A stretch of DNA of 9,171 nucleotides from Candidatus Sodaliphilus fimicaballi. Lineage in GTDB: Bacteria > Bacteroidota > Bacteroidia > Bacteroidales > Muribaculaceae. The stretch spans positions 1 to 9,171 of the forward strand of contig JAGHTV010000313.1 of the NCBI GenBank assembly GCA_018065165.1, read 5' to 3'. Below, in pieces: positions 1-6,043 of this stretch. The notes under the pieces were generated by a model. It had not been told where the DNA came from and searched no databases. It saw only the letters and a list, made by a program, of their open reading frames with translations. The stretch's first letter is position 1. Each line of letters begins with the position of its first letter. Position numbers and translations under genes: made by a program.

Positions 1-849
1 AAGCACACTGTTGAGGCTGGTGAGGATTTCATCGTTGTTGACGGCAAGAAGATCACTATCTACGCTAAGCCCAATGCAGCTGAGCTTCCTTGGGGCGAAC
101 TCGATGTAGATGTTGTTCTCGAGTGCACCGGTTTCTACACTTCAAAGGAGAAGGCTTCAGCTCACCTTACAGCTGGCGCTAAGAAGGTTGTCATCTCTGC
201 TCCCGCAGGTAACGACCTCCCCACTATCGTTTACAATGTAAACCACAATGTTCTTACAGCTGAGGATAAGGTTATCAGTGCTGCATCTTGCACAACTAAC
301 TGCCTCGCTCCCATGGCTGCTGCTCTCAACGCTTATGCTCCCATCCAGAGCGGTATCATGTCAACTATCCACGCTTACACTGGCGACCAAATGATTCTTG
401 ACGGTCCTCAACGCAAGGGTGACCTCCGTCGCTCACGCGCTGGTGCTTGCAACATCGTTCCCAACTCAACAGGTGCTGCTAAGGCTATCGGTCTCGTAAT
501 TCCCGAACTCAACGGCAAGCTCATCGGTTCAGCTCAACGCGTTCCCACTCCCACTGGTTCAACTACTATCCTTATCGCTGTTGTTAAGGGTGCTGATGTA
601 ACTGTAGAGGGCATCAACGCTGCTATGAAGGCTGCTCAAACTGAGTCTTTCGGTTACACTGAGGATCAAATCGTTTCTAGCGACATCATCGGTATGAAGT
701 ACGGTTCACTCTTCGACGCTACTCAAACTATGGTTAGCAAGGTTGACGACGCCACTTATCAAGTACAAGTTGTTTCTTGGTACGACAACGAGAACTCTTA
801 CACTTCTCAGATGGTTCGCACTATCAAGCACTTCGCTGAGGTTAAGTAA
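1..849 (+). CDS. gapA: Type I glyceraldehyde-3-phosphate dehydrogenase, 5' end cut off by the window
   Basis: Cytoplasmic glycolytic enzyme converting glyceraldehyde-3-phosphate, NAD+ and phosphate to 1,3-bisphosphoglycerate. The frame is open from base 1 to the TAA at 847-849 (282 codons), so about 50-55 N-terminal residues with most of the Rossmann NAD site are missing compared with the usual ~335. Visible landmarks: [12 protein letters not shown] at fragment residues 41-52, SAPA at 67-70, the catalytic motif SCTTNC with the nucleophilic cysteine at fragment residue 97, the paired histidine in HAYTGDQ at 124, and the C-terminal WYDNENSY near the end. An internal ATG at 313 opens a shorter frame, but it lies after the catalytic cysteine and is not a real start. 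Codon use is strongly biased (GCT, AAC, ATC, CTC, GGT), typical of a highly expressed gene. A terminator follows within 30 bases, so it ends its transcription unit. Identification is secure. Confidence 0.97.
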   Translation, partial: KHTVEAGEDFIVVDGKKITIYAKPNAAELPWGELDVDVVLECTGFYTSKEKASAHLTAGAKKVVISAPAGNDLPTIVYNVNHNVLTAEDKVISAASCTTNCLAPMAAALNAYAPIQSGIMSTIHAYTGDQMILDGPQRKGDLRRSRAGACNIVPNSTGAAKAIGLVIPELNGKLIGSAQRVPTPTGSTTILIAVVKGADVTVEGINAAMKAAQTESFGYTEDQIVSSDIIGMKYGSLFDATQTMVSKVDDATYQVQVVSWYDNENSYTSQMVRTIKHFAEVK

Positions 850-872
850 TTTCACACCTTAAGATACAACAC

Positions 873-904
873 AACCGCTCGGTAACCCCGGGCGGTTTTT
901 TTTA
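873..904 (+). terminator. Rho-independent terminator of gapA
   Basis: A 10-bp stem (left arm AACCGCTCGG at 873-882, right arm CCGGGCGGTT at 888-897, one G-T pair) with a 5-base loop is followed by an uninterrupted T run to about 903. It lies 23 bases after the gapA stop, the expected place and orientation. Confidence 0.9.
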
Positions 905-1025
905 TTGCCAAGTTTTCCCGTTTGGAGTGACATCCCACAATGGTACCCTCTCGCGCAAATCTCGCGGCCGAAATTTGTTGGGGAAATATTATATCAAAGT
1001 TTTCCGTAAATTTGGCAAAAGAAAT

Positions 1026-1040
1026 TTGTCCGTAGGACAA
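1026..1040. repeat. Hairpin TTGTCC-GTA-GGACAA
   Basis: Perfect 6-bp stem with a 3-base loop. The same stem recurs with loop TTA at 1260-1274, making a pair about 230 bases apart that encloses the other hairpins of this region. The function is unknown. No T run follows, so it is not an obvious terminator. Confidence 0.6.
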
Positions 1041-1052
1041 TACAATCGATAA

Positions 1053-1083
1053 CCCCGTACGCCGAACGAAGTGGCGTGCGGGG
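1053..1083. repeat. GC-rich 11-bp hairpin with GAACGAAGT loop
   Basis: Left arm CCCCGTACGCC (1053-1063), 9-base loop GAACGAAGT, right arm GGCGTGCGGGG (1073-1083), with one G-T pair. The loop and flanking stem bases resemble those of the hairpin at 1198-1230, so the two may be copies of one repeat family whose outer stem has diverged with compensation. No T tract follows. Confidence 0.65.
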
Positions 1084-1103
1084 AATAGAGAGCATAGAAG
1101 GAT

Positions 1104-1118
1104 GCGTCTGGAGGACGC
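1104..1118. repeat. Small hairpin GCGTC-TGGAG-GACGC
   Basis: A 5-bp perfect stem with a 5-base loop between the larger hairpins. It is weak alone and is listed because it belongs to the dense cluster. A further CCCC-TAC-GGGG stem lies at 1158-1168. Confidence 0.45.
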
Positions 1119-1197
1119 TACAACATAATTTAGGCATCTTTGGCTAGTGTTTTAGACCCCCTACGGGGAGAGCGGTATGGCTTCGCCCATCCTTTAT

Positions 1198-1230
1198 ACC
1201 CCCACCGCAGAACGTAGTGGCGGTGGGGGT
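1198..1230. repeat. Perfect 11-bp GC-rich hairpin with AGAACGTAGTG loop
   Basis: Left arm ACCCCCACCGC (1198-1208) and right arm GCGGTGGGGGT (1220-1230) pair perfectly across an 11-base loop. The loop core GAACGTAGTGG matches GAACGAAGTGG of the hairpin at 1053-1083 except for one base, while the outer stem differs. That pattern fits a repeat family that keeps its folding. Confidence 0.65.
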
Positions 1231-1235
1231 TACGA

Positions 1236-1274
1236 ACATAGCGACAAGCGCTATGTGTATTGTCCTTAGGACAA
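1236..1274. repeat. Two adjacent hairpins closing the cluster
   Basis: ACATAGCG (1236-1243) pairs with CGCTATGT (1249-1256) across ACAAG. Directly after it TTGTCC (1260-1265) pairs with GGACAA (1269-1274) across TTA, repeating the stem of the hairpin at 1026-1040. Confidence 0.55.
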
Positions 1275-1416
1275 GTCTGACAAATGTATATTAAATATGC
1301 GATGAAACAATAAACCAAGTGAGATCATTTCTCAGGACAAGGACATACTTTTATTGTGATAGAAGGAATGGTGTTAGGTCCTTTTACACGCGGGTTGTGC
1401 TAAAAAATGTTGAAAA

Positions 1417-1448
1417 TTTGGTAGGGTGCGGTTTTGGTTGTAATTTCG
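1417..1448 (+). promoter_or_regulatory. Putative Bacteroidetes sigma-70 promoter for the barrel gene
   Basis: TTTG at 1417-1420 as -33 element, 20 bases of spacing, then TAATTTCG at 1441-1448, a 7 of 8 match to the Bacteroidetes -7 consensus TAnnTTTG. It would start transcription just before the ATG at 1462, leaving a very short or no leader, so the ATG at 1468 may be the one used. Confidence 0.5.
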
Positions 1449-1461
1449 CGGCAAAAGATTT

Positions 1462-2186
1462 ATGACAATGAAGAAATTACTTGCAATAATGTGTTGCGTC
1501 CTGCTCGCTGCCGGCGCTACAGCTCAAGACAAGAGCGACGAGAGCGACTTGTCGCTGGGTATTCAAGCGGTGTGGGCTGCATGACAACTACAGGCACGAT
1601 AAGTGACACCTTTGGCGGTGGCGCCTGCTTCACAGGCGGTCTCACTGCCGACTATAAGCGACTGCGCCTCAAGGCCGACTTTGCCTACTGCCAGCCTAAC
1701 CTCAAGAACCACAATATATTCAACATCAAGGACAGCGAGGGACGCGATGCCCAAATCAATAGCGACGCCAATGCCACACAAACCATGCTGGGCGTGCAAC
1801 TGGGTTACAAGGTGTTCCAGAACAAGCGCTTCTCGGTCACTCCCGCTGCCGGACTGTTTTTCACTCACTACGGCTGGAGCCTGCAAGACATTGAATGGGA
1901 CAAGGACGACAAGGGCGAGGAATTCTTCAAGGTCAAGGACCTGAAACCCTACAAGTTTAACAATGCATCGTGGATGGCCAGCATCGACATCGACATCAAG
2001 CTGGGCGAGAAAAAGACGCTTGAGCCGTTCTTCCTCAACAATCGCTACTCACGCCTCTCGACCTACCTGCGCATCACTCCGTGGGTAGCTGGTGCCCGAT
2101 TCAACAAGATTGACCCTGCCGTTAAGGGGTTGTACACTGGTGTCACCGTGAGGGCAACAGGGTTCATGCAATCGCTAGGATTCTAA
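1462..2186 (+). pseudogene. Outer-membrane beta-barrel (porin-like) protein, frameshifted after the signal peptide
   Basis: Two frames together make one plausible protein. The ATG at 1462 (or 1468) encodes a clear signal peptide, MKKLLAIMCCVLLAAGATAQ, then DKSDESDLSLGIQA, but that frame stops at TGA 1582-1584. The -1 frame continues from about 1569 as GVGCMTTTGTISDTFGGG to a TAA at 2184-2186. Restoring one G in the GG at 1569-1570 joins them into about 239-241 residues. The downstream part has alternating aromatic/hydrophobic strands, acidic turns and a C-terminal phenylalanine, as in Bacteroidetes small outer-membrane barrels of the OMP_b-brl type. A TTG start at 1434 also keeps the long frame open, but its first ~45 residues are then an out-of-frame reading of the signal peptide, so I reject it. 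The loss is either a real one-base deletion that inactivates export or a sequencing or assembly error. The specific function is unknown. Confidence 0.75.
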
Positions 2187-2201
2187 ACTCACAATACAAA
2201 A

Positions 2202-2231
2202 CGAGAGGAGCCTCAACCGAGGTTCCTCTCG
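2202..2231. terminator. Bidirectional terminator between converging barrel gene and cdd
   Basis: A 13-bp stem with one G-T pair (2202-2214 with 2219-2231) and loop AACC lies between two genes that converge. Read on the minus strand the hairpin is followed by TTTTGT, so it is the better terminator for cdd. On the plus strand the tail is only CTATTTCTT. Confidence 0.8.
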
Positions 2232-2258
2232 CTATTTCTTGCAGAGTCTCTACTCTAC

Positions 2259-2726
2259 TTAAAACTCCTTGAAGCACAGTGGCAACAGGTCGGCCACGCT
2301 AGCTGCATGGTAAATCTTGTCACGACCTATCATATACACCTCCATAGGATAGCCAGCGTTCTTCTCAAACTCGAGCAACGCCTGACGGCACACGCCACAG
2401 GGAGCACAGGGCTCCTCGACATAGTCACCGCGAGTAAACGCTGTTACTGCAATCTTCTTGATGCCAATGCCGGGATAGTTAGCGCCAGCGTTGTAGATGG
2501 CACTACGCTCGGCACAGATGCCCGCAAAGGCAGCGTTCTCCTGATTGGCACCCTTGATGAGGACACCATTCTCAAGCAGGATGGCAGCACCCACATGGAA
2601 GTGGCTGTAGGGGGCATAAGAACTCTTGGTGGCTTCTTTTGCAAGGTCAACAAGCTTTTTTTCGTCGTCGGTTAACTCGGTATAAGAAGAAACCATTATC
2701 TTTGTAGTGATATTTAATTCGGTCAT
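2259..2726 (-). CDS. cdd: Cytidine deaminase
   Basis: Cytoplasmic zinc enzyme of pyrimidine salvage that deaminates cytidine and deoxycytidine to uridine and deoxyuridine. With the start at 2724-2726 it has 155 residues: SSYAPYSHFHVGAA at 35-48, the catalytic C71-A-E73, where E73 is the proton shuttle, and P109-C-G-V-C113, giving zinc ligands C71, C110 and C113 as in the homotetrameric family. The frame stays open 50 codons further upstream, but those codons look like no known deaminase. MTELNITTKI matches the N-terminal extension I recall for Bacteroides deaminases, and a promoter lies just upstream of it, so I chose this start. A later ATG at 2696 would also leave the catalytic core intact. 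The gene is convergent with the barrel gene and divergent from the glucosaminidase gene. Confidence 0.93.
   Translation of the reverse strand: MTELNITTKIMVSSYTELTDDEKKLVDLAKEATKSSYAPYSHFHVGAAILLENGVLIKGANQENAAFAGICAERSAIYNAGANYPGIGIKKIAVTAFTRGDYVEEPCAPCGVCRQALLEFEKNAGYPMEVYMIGRDKIYHAASVADLLPLCFKEF
2697..2704 (+). promoter_or_regulatory. Candidate -7 box for the glucosaminidase gene, inside cdd
   Basis: TATCTTTG is an exact match to TAnnTTTG and sits 23 bases before the ATG at 2728, which suits transcription starting near 2711. It lies within the first codons of cdd on the opposite strand. No clear TTTG is seen 20 bases upstream, so it is only a candidate. Confidence 0.35.
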
Positions 2727-2727
2727 A

Positions 2728-3756
2728 ATGTTTAAGATTAATATTGCATTAAATACTACATATCGCACATTGTGTTGCAAAGTTATTGATATTTTCTCAA
2801 ACTGCAAGCAAAAAACATACATTTGCACACTCCTAGCAGCTCTTTTCTCGCTCACTGCTACAGCCCAAACCCTCAACGCACGCTACCTCGACTATATCGA
2901 ACGCTACAAGGCTATAGCCATGGAGCACAGCAAGACGCTAGGCATCCCGGCAAGCATCACCCTGGCCCAAGGTCTGCTCGAGAGTCGTGCCGGTCAGAGC
3001 TATCTTGCGACCCGCGGCAACAACCACTTTGGCATCAAGTGCCACAAGTGGGCAGGCGAGGCGGTAGAGTATGACGACTCGCTCAAGCACGACTGCTACC
3101 GCAAGTATGAGACTGCCGAGGAGTCGTTCAACGATCATGCCAAGTTCCTCAAGGGCAAACGCTACGGGCCACTCTATGAGCACCATGTATCAAAGTATCG
3201 CCAGTGGGCTCACGGACTGCGTCGCTGCGGCTATGCCGAGGATCCTGCCTATCCCCAAAAGCTCATCGCACTCATCGAGCAATATGAGCTCTACAAGTTT
3301 GACAACGCCCAGCGTGACACTACCACCATTGAGACAACATCGACACAAAACCAGACCGTAGAGGCCGCACCCAAGACAGCTGATAACCCCACAGCCAAAC
3401 CCGCAGAGCCAACCGCTAACGCTAAGCCTCCGGTACGCCACAAGCCCGAGCGCAAACCCGAGAAGCCAGTGCCCTTCCCGCAATCAAAGATAGGAAAGCG
3501 CATCGAGCCCGTTGAGCCCGAAAAGACCACACCCAAGGTTGCCGACCAGCAAGCCGCCAAGCAAACCAAGGAACTTGCCGAGCCCACCAAAGCCACAACC
3601 GAGCCCACCAAGGCCAAGCAAGAACCCAAGGCCAAGCAGGAGCAGGTCAAGGAACCAGTTAAGGAGCAGCAAGAACCAGCCAAGGCAAGCAAGCGACAGC
3701 ACAACCAGCGACGCTCAAGCACCACAAGCCCACTAAAAGGCAGCACCGACAACTAA
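2728..3756 (+). CDS. Secreted glucosaminidase-domain (GH73-type) peptidoglycan hydrolase with disordered Pro/Lys/Glu tail
   Basis: Likely cleaves the N-acetylglucosamine side of peptidoglycan glycan strands outside the inner membrane. Numbered from the ATG at 2728 (342 residues): a hydrophobic signal segment TYICTLLAALFSLTATAQ at 30-47, a glucosaminidase domain at about 53-190 with the probable catalytic glutamate E85 in LLESRAGQS, then NNHFGIKCHKW, a YETAEESFNDHAKFL segment and the closing YAEDPAYPQKLIALI. Residues about 193-342 are low-complexity, full of EPTKA, KQEPKAK and KEPVKEQQEP repeats, where many Bacteroidales relatives carry LysM cell-wall-binding modules. The start is uncertain: the 29 residues before the signal core are unusually long, and the first ~25 codons overlap the cdd promoter and leader. 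ATG 2707 is also in frame but lies inside cdd. No ATG exists in any frame between 2730 and the signal peptide, so a non-ATG start nearer the core remains possible. No ordinary terminator follows; the TCGA array begins 9 bases after the stop. Confidence 0.82.
   Translation: MFKINIALNTTYRTLCCKVIDIFSNCKQKTYICTLLAALFSLTATAQTLNARYLDYIERYKAIAMEHSKTLGIPASITLAQGLLESRAGQSYLATRGNNHFGIKCHKWAGEAVEYDDSLKHDCYRKYETAEESFNDHAKFLKGKRYGPLYEHHVSKYRQWAHGLRRCGYAEDPAYPQKLIALIEQYELYKFDNAQRDTTTIETTSTQNQTVEAAPKTADNPTAKPAEPTANAKPPVRHKPERKPEKPVPFPQSKIGKRIEPVEPEKTTPKVADQQAAKQTKELAEPTKATTEPTKAKQEPKAKQEQVKEPVKEQQEPAKASKRQHNQRRSSTTSPLKGSTDN
2778..2785 (-). promoter_or_regulatory. -7 promoter box of cdd
   Basis: On the minus strand this reads TAACTTTG, an exact TAnnTTTG match, followed by GC. 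It is about 50 bases before the cdd ATG, giving a leader of roughly 40-45 bases. The -33 element is unclear: the nearest TTTG copies lie at 12 and about 22-23 bases spacing. The site overlaps the 5' coding region of the opposite gene. Confidence 0.5.
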
Positions 3757-3764
3757 ATCTCACC

Positions 3765-3860
3765 TCGAAGCATCGAAACTTCGATCCATCGAAATATCGA
3801 TTTTTCGATAATTCGATAATTCGATAATTCGAGTCCTCGAAATTTCAACAACTCAATAAA
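3765..3860. repeat. Upstream TCGA(N)4 array, 8-base period
   Basis: TCGA occurs at 3765, 3773, 3781, 3789, 3797, 3805, 3813, 3821, 3829 and 3837, exactly 8 bases apart, and the phase continues with TCAA at 3845 and 3853. Units vary only in the last four bases: TCGAAGCA, TCGAAACT, TCGATCCA, TCGAAATA, TCGATTTT, TCGATAAT (three times), TCGAGTCC, TCGAAATT. It fills the gap between the glucosaminidase stop and the four-helix-bundle ATG at 3870. Because TCGA is self-complementary, many nested hairpins are possible, the best at 3788-3817. There are no spacers of CRISPR size. The function is unknown. Confidence 0.92.
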
Positions 3861-3869
3861 TACATCTCT

Positions 3870-4616
3870 ATGATTAACATCCACTCCGTCAATGGTTATA
3901 TGACGCTACTCTCTTGGCGACTAGGCAACATCTTGCAACTTGCCACTCAGAGTTTTTGTAAACGATTTGTTGACTTCAAAGTTGACCCCTGTGGTCGACT
4001 ACGTGACCAAATGGAAATGGCAGCCCGCACCGTACCAGCCAACATTGCTGAAGGTTCATCGCGTCACCAGACAAGCTACGAAACAGAGTTAAGGTTGCTT
4101 GATGTAGCACGTGCAAGCGTCAGCGAACTTGAGGGGGATTATATAAACTGGCTTATGCGTCATGGGACAACAATGTGGCATACCAATGACCCAAGATATG
4201 TAGAGGTACGCAACTATCAACTTCAAGATGCTCCCATGCTTACGCAGGACTATCTGGCCGAGATTAGCGAGTATACCATTGCCGAATATGCTCGTTTTGC
4301 CACGTTGCTCCGCACCGACGATTCAATCCACTCGGCATGCGCTATTGTAGTGCTATGCGAGCGCGTAAAACAGCTCTTAACTGCCCAAATCAACAAGCGA
4401 CTGACCGACTTCAAAGAAGAAGGAGGCTTTACCGAGAATATGACCCAAGAACGACTTGCTACCCTAAAAGACAAAGCCGCTACCGAGGGGGCTCCATGTT
4501 GCCCCAAATGCGGAGCCCCTATGCAACAACGCACCATCAAAAAGGGGACTCGTCAGGGAGAGCAGTTTTGGGGATGCACCAATTATCCAAAATGTGACGG
4601 AACGCGACGAATATAA
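3870..4616 (+). CDS. Four-helix-bundle protein with suffix domain and C-terminal topoisomerase-type zinc ribbon
   Basis: 248 residues. Residues about 10-105 carry the signature of the four-helix-bundle (S23 / 23S intervening-sequence / Avd-like) family: LATQSFCKRFVDF, GRLRDQMEMAARTVPANIAEG at about 42-62, then ETELRLLDVARASVSELEGDY. A family-specific suffix follows at about 120-200, with further helices. The end (211-242) is a zinc ribbon of the kind found at topoisomerase I C-termini: C211-P-K-C214-G, then R, KKGTRQGEQFWGC236TNYPKC242. The domains suggest RNA or DNA binding rather than catalysis, but no specific function is known. ATG 3870 is used; M11 (3900) is an in-frame alternative. Arginine is often encoded by CGA, CGT, AGA or AGG here, whereas neighbours mostly use CGC, a hint of transfer. 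TCGA(N)4 arrays lie on both sides. No TAnnTTTG box is seen upstream, so the promoter, if any, lies in or before the array. Confidence 0.85.
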   Translation: MINIHSVNGYMTLLSWRLGNILQLATQSFCKRFVDFKVDPCGRLRDQMEMAARTVPANIAEGSSRHQTSYETELRLLDVARASVSELEGDYINWLMRHGTTMWHTNDPRYVEVRNYQLQDAPMLTQDYLAEISEYTIAEYARFATLLRTDDSIHSACAIVVLCERVKQLLTAQINKRLTDFKEEGGFTENMTQERLATLKDKAATEGAPCCPKCGAPMQQRTIKKGTRQGEQFWGCTNYPKCDGTRRI

Positions 4617-4625
4617 GCCGTGCCC

Positions 4626-4722
4626 TCGAAACATCGAGATATCGAATACTCAATTTTTTCGATAATTCGAAGCATCGATCCATCGAAACATCGATCCATC
4701 GAAGCGTCGATAATTCGATAAC
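4626..4722. repeat. Downstream TCGA(N)4 array, 8-base period
   Basis: TCGA at 4626, 4634 and 4642, TCAA at 4650, then after a one-base phase slip in a T run, TCGA at 4659, 4667, 4675, 4683, 4691, 4699, 4707 and 4715. Units TCGAAGCA, TCGATCCA and TCGATAAT are shared with the upstream array in the same orientation, and the 14-mer TCGATCCATCGAAA is common to both (3781 and 4675). It starts 9 bases after the four-helix-bundle stop and is almost the same length as the upstream array. Confidence 0.92.
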
Positions 4723-4768
4723 TTAAAGCTTGTTTTTGCTGGCGTTAAAAAAGTATCAACAAAAATGC

Positions 4769-4798
4769 GTTGCGATTGAAATATTTTATGTAATTTAG
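4769..4798 (+). promoter_or_regulatory. Probable promoter of the aminotransferase
   Basis: TAATTTAG at 4791-4798 matches 7 of 8 positions of TAnnTTTG, with GTTG at 4769-4772 in about the -33 position (18-base spacing). It leaves an AT-rich leader of about 30 bases before the ATG at 4838. Confidence 0.4.
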
Positions 4799-4837
4799 CA
4801 CCTTGTAAATAACTTAAACTATTAAAACTAAAATTAT

Positions 4838-6031
4838 ATGCCTAAAATTGCTCAGCGCGGCATCGACATGCCCGCATCACCTATCCGCAAGCTTGCCCCC
4901 TATGCAGTAGCTGCTAAGGAGCGCGGCATTAAGGTGTATCACCTCAACATTGGCCAGCCCGACCTTCCAACTCCCCAACAGGGTCTTGACGCCCTCAAGA
5001 ACATCGACCGCACAGTGCTCGAGTACTCTCCCTCACAGGGTTACCAGTCTTATCGCGAGAAGATGGTGGGTTACTATGCCAAGTACAACATTAACCTCAC
5101 CCCCGACGACATCATCGTTACCTGCGGTGGTAGCGAGGCAGTACAATATGCCTTCATGGCTTGCCTCAACCCCGGTGACGAACCCATCATTCCCGAGCCC
5201 GCCTATGCCAACTACATGGGCTTTGCTTGCGAGACTGGTGCTAAGGTGCGCACTATCACCACTCACATCGAGGACGGTTTTGCACTGCCCAGCGTTGAGG
5301 AATTTGAGAAGCTCATCAACGAGAACACTCGCGCCATCATGATATGCAACCCCAACAACCCCACAGGTACCCTGTATACCCGCGAGGAGCTGGAGCAACT
5401 GCGTGACCTGGTCAAGAAGTATGACCTGTACCTCTTTGCCGACGAGGTTTACCGCGAGTATGTTTACAGCGATGCTCCCTATGTAAGTGCTATGCACCTC
5501 GAGGGCATTGAGGACAACGTGGTAATGATTGACTCTGTATCAAAGCGTTACAGCGAGTGCGGCATCCGCATTGGTGCTCTCATCACTCGCAATGCCGAGG
5601 TACGTGCCGCTGTTCTCAAGTTCTGTCAGGCTCGTCTGAGTCCCCCATTGATTGGTCAGGTTGTTGCCGAGGCATCGCTCGACACTCCCCAAGAGTACCA
5701 CAAGGCCGTTTATGACGAGTACATCGCTCGCCGCAACTGCCTGGTTGAGGGCTTGAACAAGATACCCGGTGTGTATTCACCCATGCCCATGGGCGCCTTC
5801 TATACAGTAGTTTCACTGCCCGTTGACGACAGCGACAAGTTCTGCCAGTGGTGTCTCGAGGAGTTCAGCTACGAGGGCGAGACAGTGATGATGGCTCCCG
5901 CTACCGGTTTCTATGCAACCAAGGGTGCAGGCAAGAACGAGGTGCGCATGGCCTATGTGCTCAAGATCGACGACTTGAAGCGCGCTCTCATCGTGCTCGA
6001 GAAGGCTCTTGAAGCTTATAACAAGAAATAA
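4838..6031 (+). CDS. Class I/II PLP-dependent aminotransferase (aspartate aminotransferase-like)
   Basis: Cytoplasmic fold-type I aminotransferase moving an amino group between an amino acid and a 2-oxo acid. Its close Bacteroidales relatives are usually annotated as aspartate aminotransferase (AspC), but the sequence does not fix the substrate. Its 397 residues are full length. Motifs: NIGQPDLPTP at 37-46, the GGSEA cofactor-phosphate loop at 97-101, NPNNPTG at 171-177, ADEVY at 201-205 with the aspartate that contacts the pyridine nitrogen, SVSKRYSECGIRIG with the Schiff-base lysine K236, and NEVRMAY with R370, the expected alpha-carboxylate-binding arginine. The start MPKIAQRGIDMPASPIRKL agrees with the family N-terminus as I recall it. 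Codon use resembles gapA and the LRR gene (CGC, CTC, AAC), unlike the four-helix-bundle gene upstream. It has its own promoter candidate and terminator, so it is probably monocistronic. Confidence 0.93.
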   Translation: MPKIAQRGIDMPASPIRKLAPYAVAAKERGIKVYHLNIGQPDLPTPQQGLDALKNIDRTVLEYSPSQGYQSYREKMVGYYAKYNINLTPDDIIVTCGGSEAVQYAFMACLNPGDEPIIPEPAYANYMGFACETGAKVRTITTHIEDGFALPSVEEFEKLINENTRAIMICNPNNPTGTLYTREELEQLRDLVKKYDLYLFADEVYREYVYSDAPYVSAMHLEGIEDNVVMIDSVSKRYSECGIRIGALITRNAEVRAAVLKFCQARLSPPLIGQVVAEASLDTPQEYHKAVYDEYIARRNCLVEGLNKIPGVYSPMPMGAFYTVVSLPVDDSDKFCQWCLEEFSYEGETVMMAPATGFYATKGAGKNEVRMAYVLKIDDLKRALIVLEKALEAYNKK

Positions 6032-6043
6032 TCAATAACAATA

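Larger units (their letters stand above)
905..1416. other. Long non-coding stretch with a cluster of small hairpins
   Basis: No convincing gene is seen here on either strand. The two 62-codon minus-strand frames in it (852-1040 and 1130-1318) run through hairpins and resemble no family. From 1026 to 1274 there are at least six separate small hairpins of different sequence, listed as repeats below. An imperfect inverted pair TTGCCAA (905-911) and TTGGCAA (1012-1018) lies before them. The last part (about 1280-1416) is AT-richer and leads into the promoter of the next gene. Confidence 0.6.

Noticed and set aside
905..1018. Mobile-element ends formed by TTGCCAA and TTGGCAA
   Set aside because: The inverted match is only 7 bases with poor extension, and there is no target duplication or coding content between.
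852..1318. Two 62-codon minus-strand frames (852-1040 and 1130-1318)
   Set aside because: They run across a terminator and hairpins, lack a recognisable family or signal, and have no promoter.
1434..1581. TTG start giving one long frame for the barrel gene
   Set aside because: Its first ~45 residues are an out-of-frame reading of a clear signal peptide and are rich in Arg/Tyr, unlike an exported protein.
1560..1590. Programmed -1 ribosomal frameshift in the barrel gene
   Set aside because: There is no slippery X-XXY-YYZ heptamer at the junction (AAGCGGT) and no evident downstream pseudoknot. A one-base loss is simpler.
2818..2825. TACATTTG as the glucosaminidase promoter
   Set aside because: Although an exact -7 match, it lies within signal-peptide codons. 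The next in-frame ATG downstream would remove the signal peptide.
3190..3752. Minus-strand frames opposite the glucosaminidase tail
   Set aside because: Their leucine/glycine-rich sequence is simply the complement of the Pro/Lys/Glu repeats.
3765..4722. CRISPR arrays
   Set aside because: The conserved core is only 4 bases with 4-base variable parts and an 8-base period. There are no 20-plus-base repeats or spacers and no cas genes.
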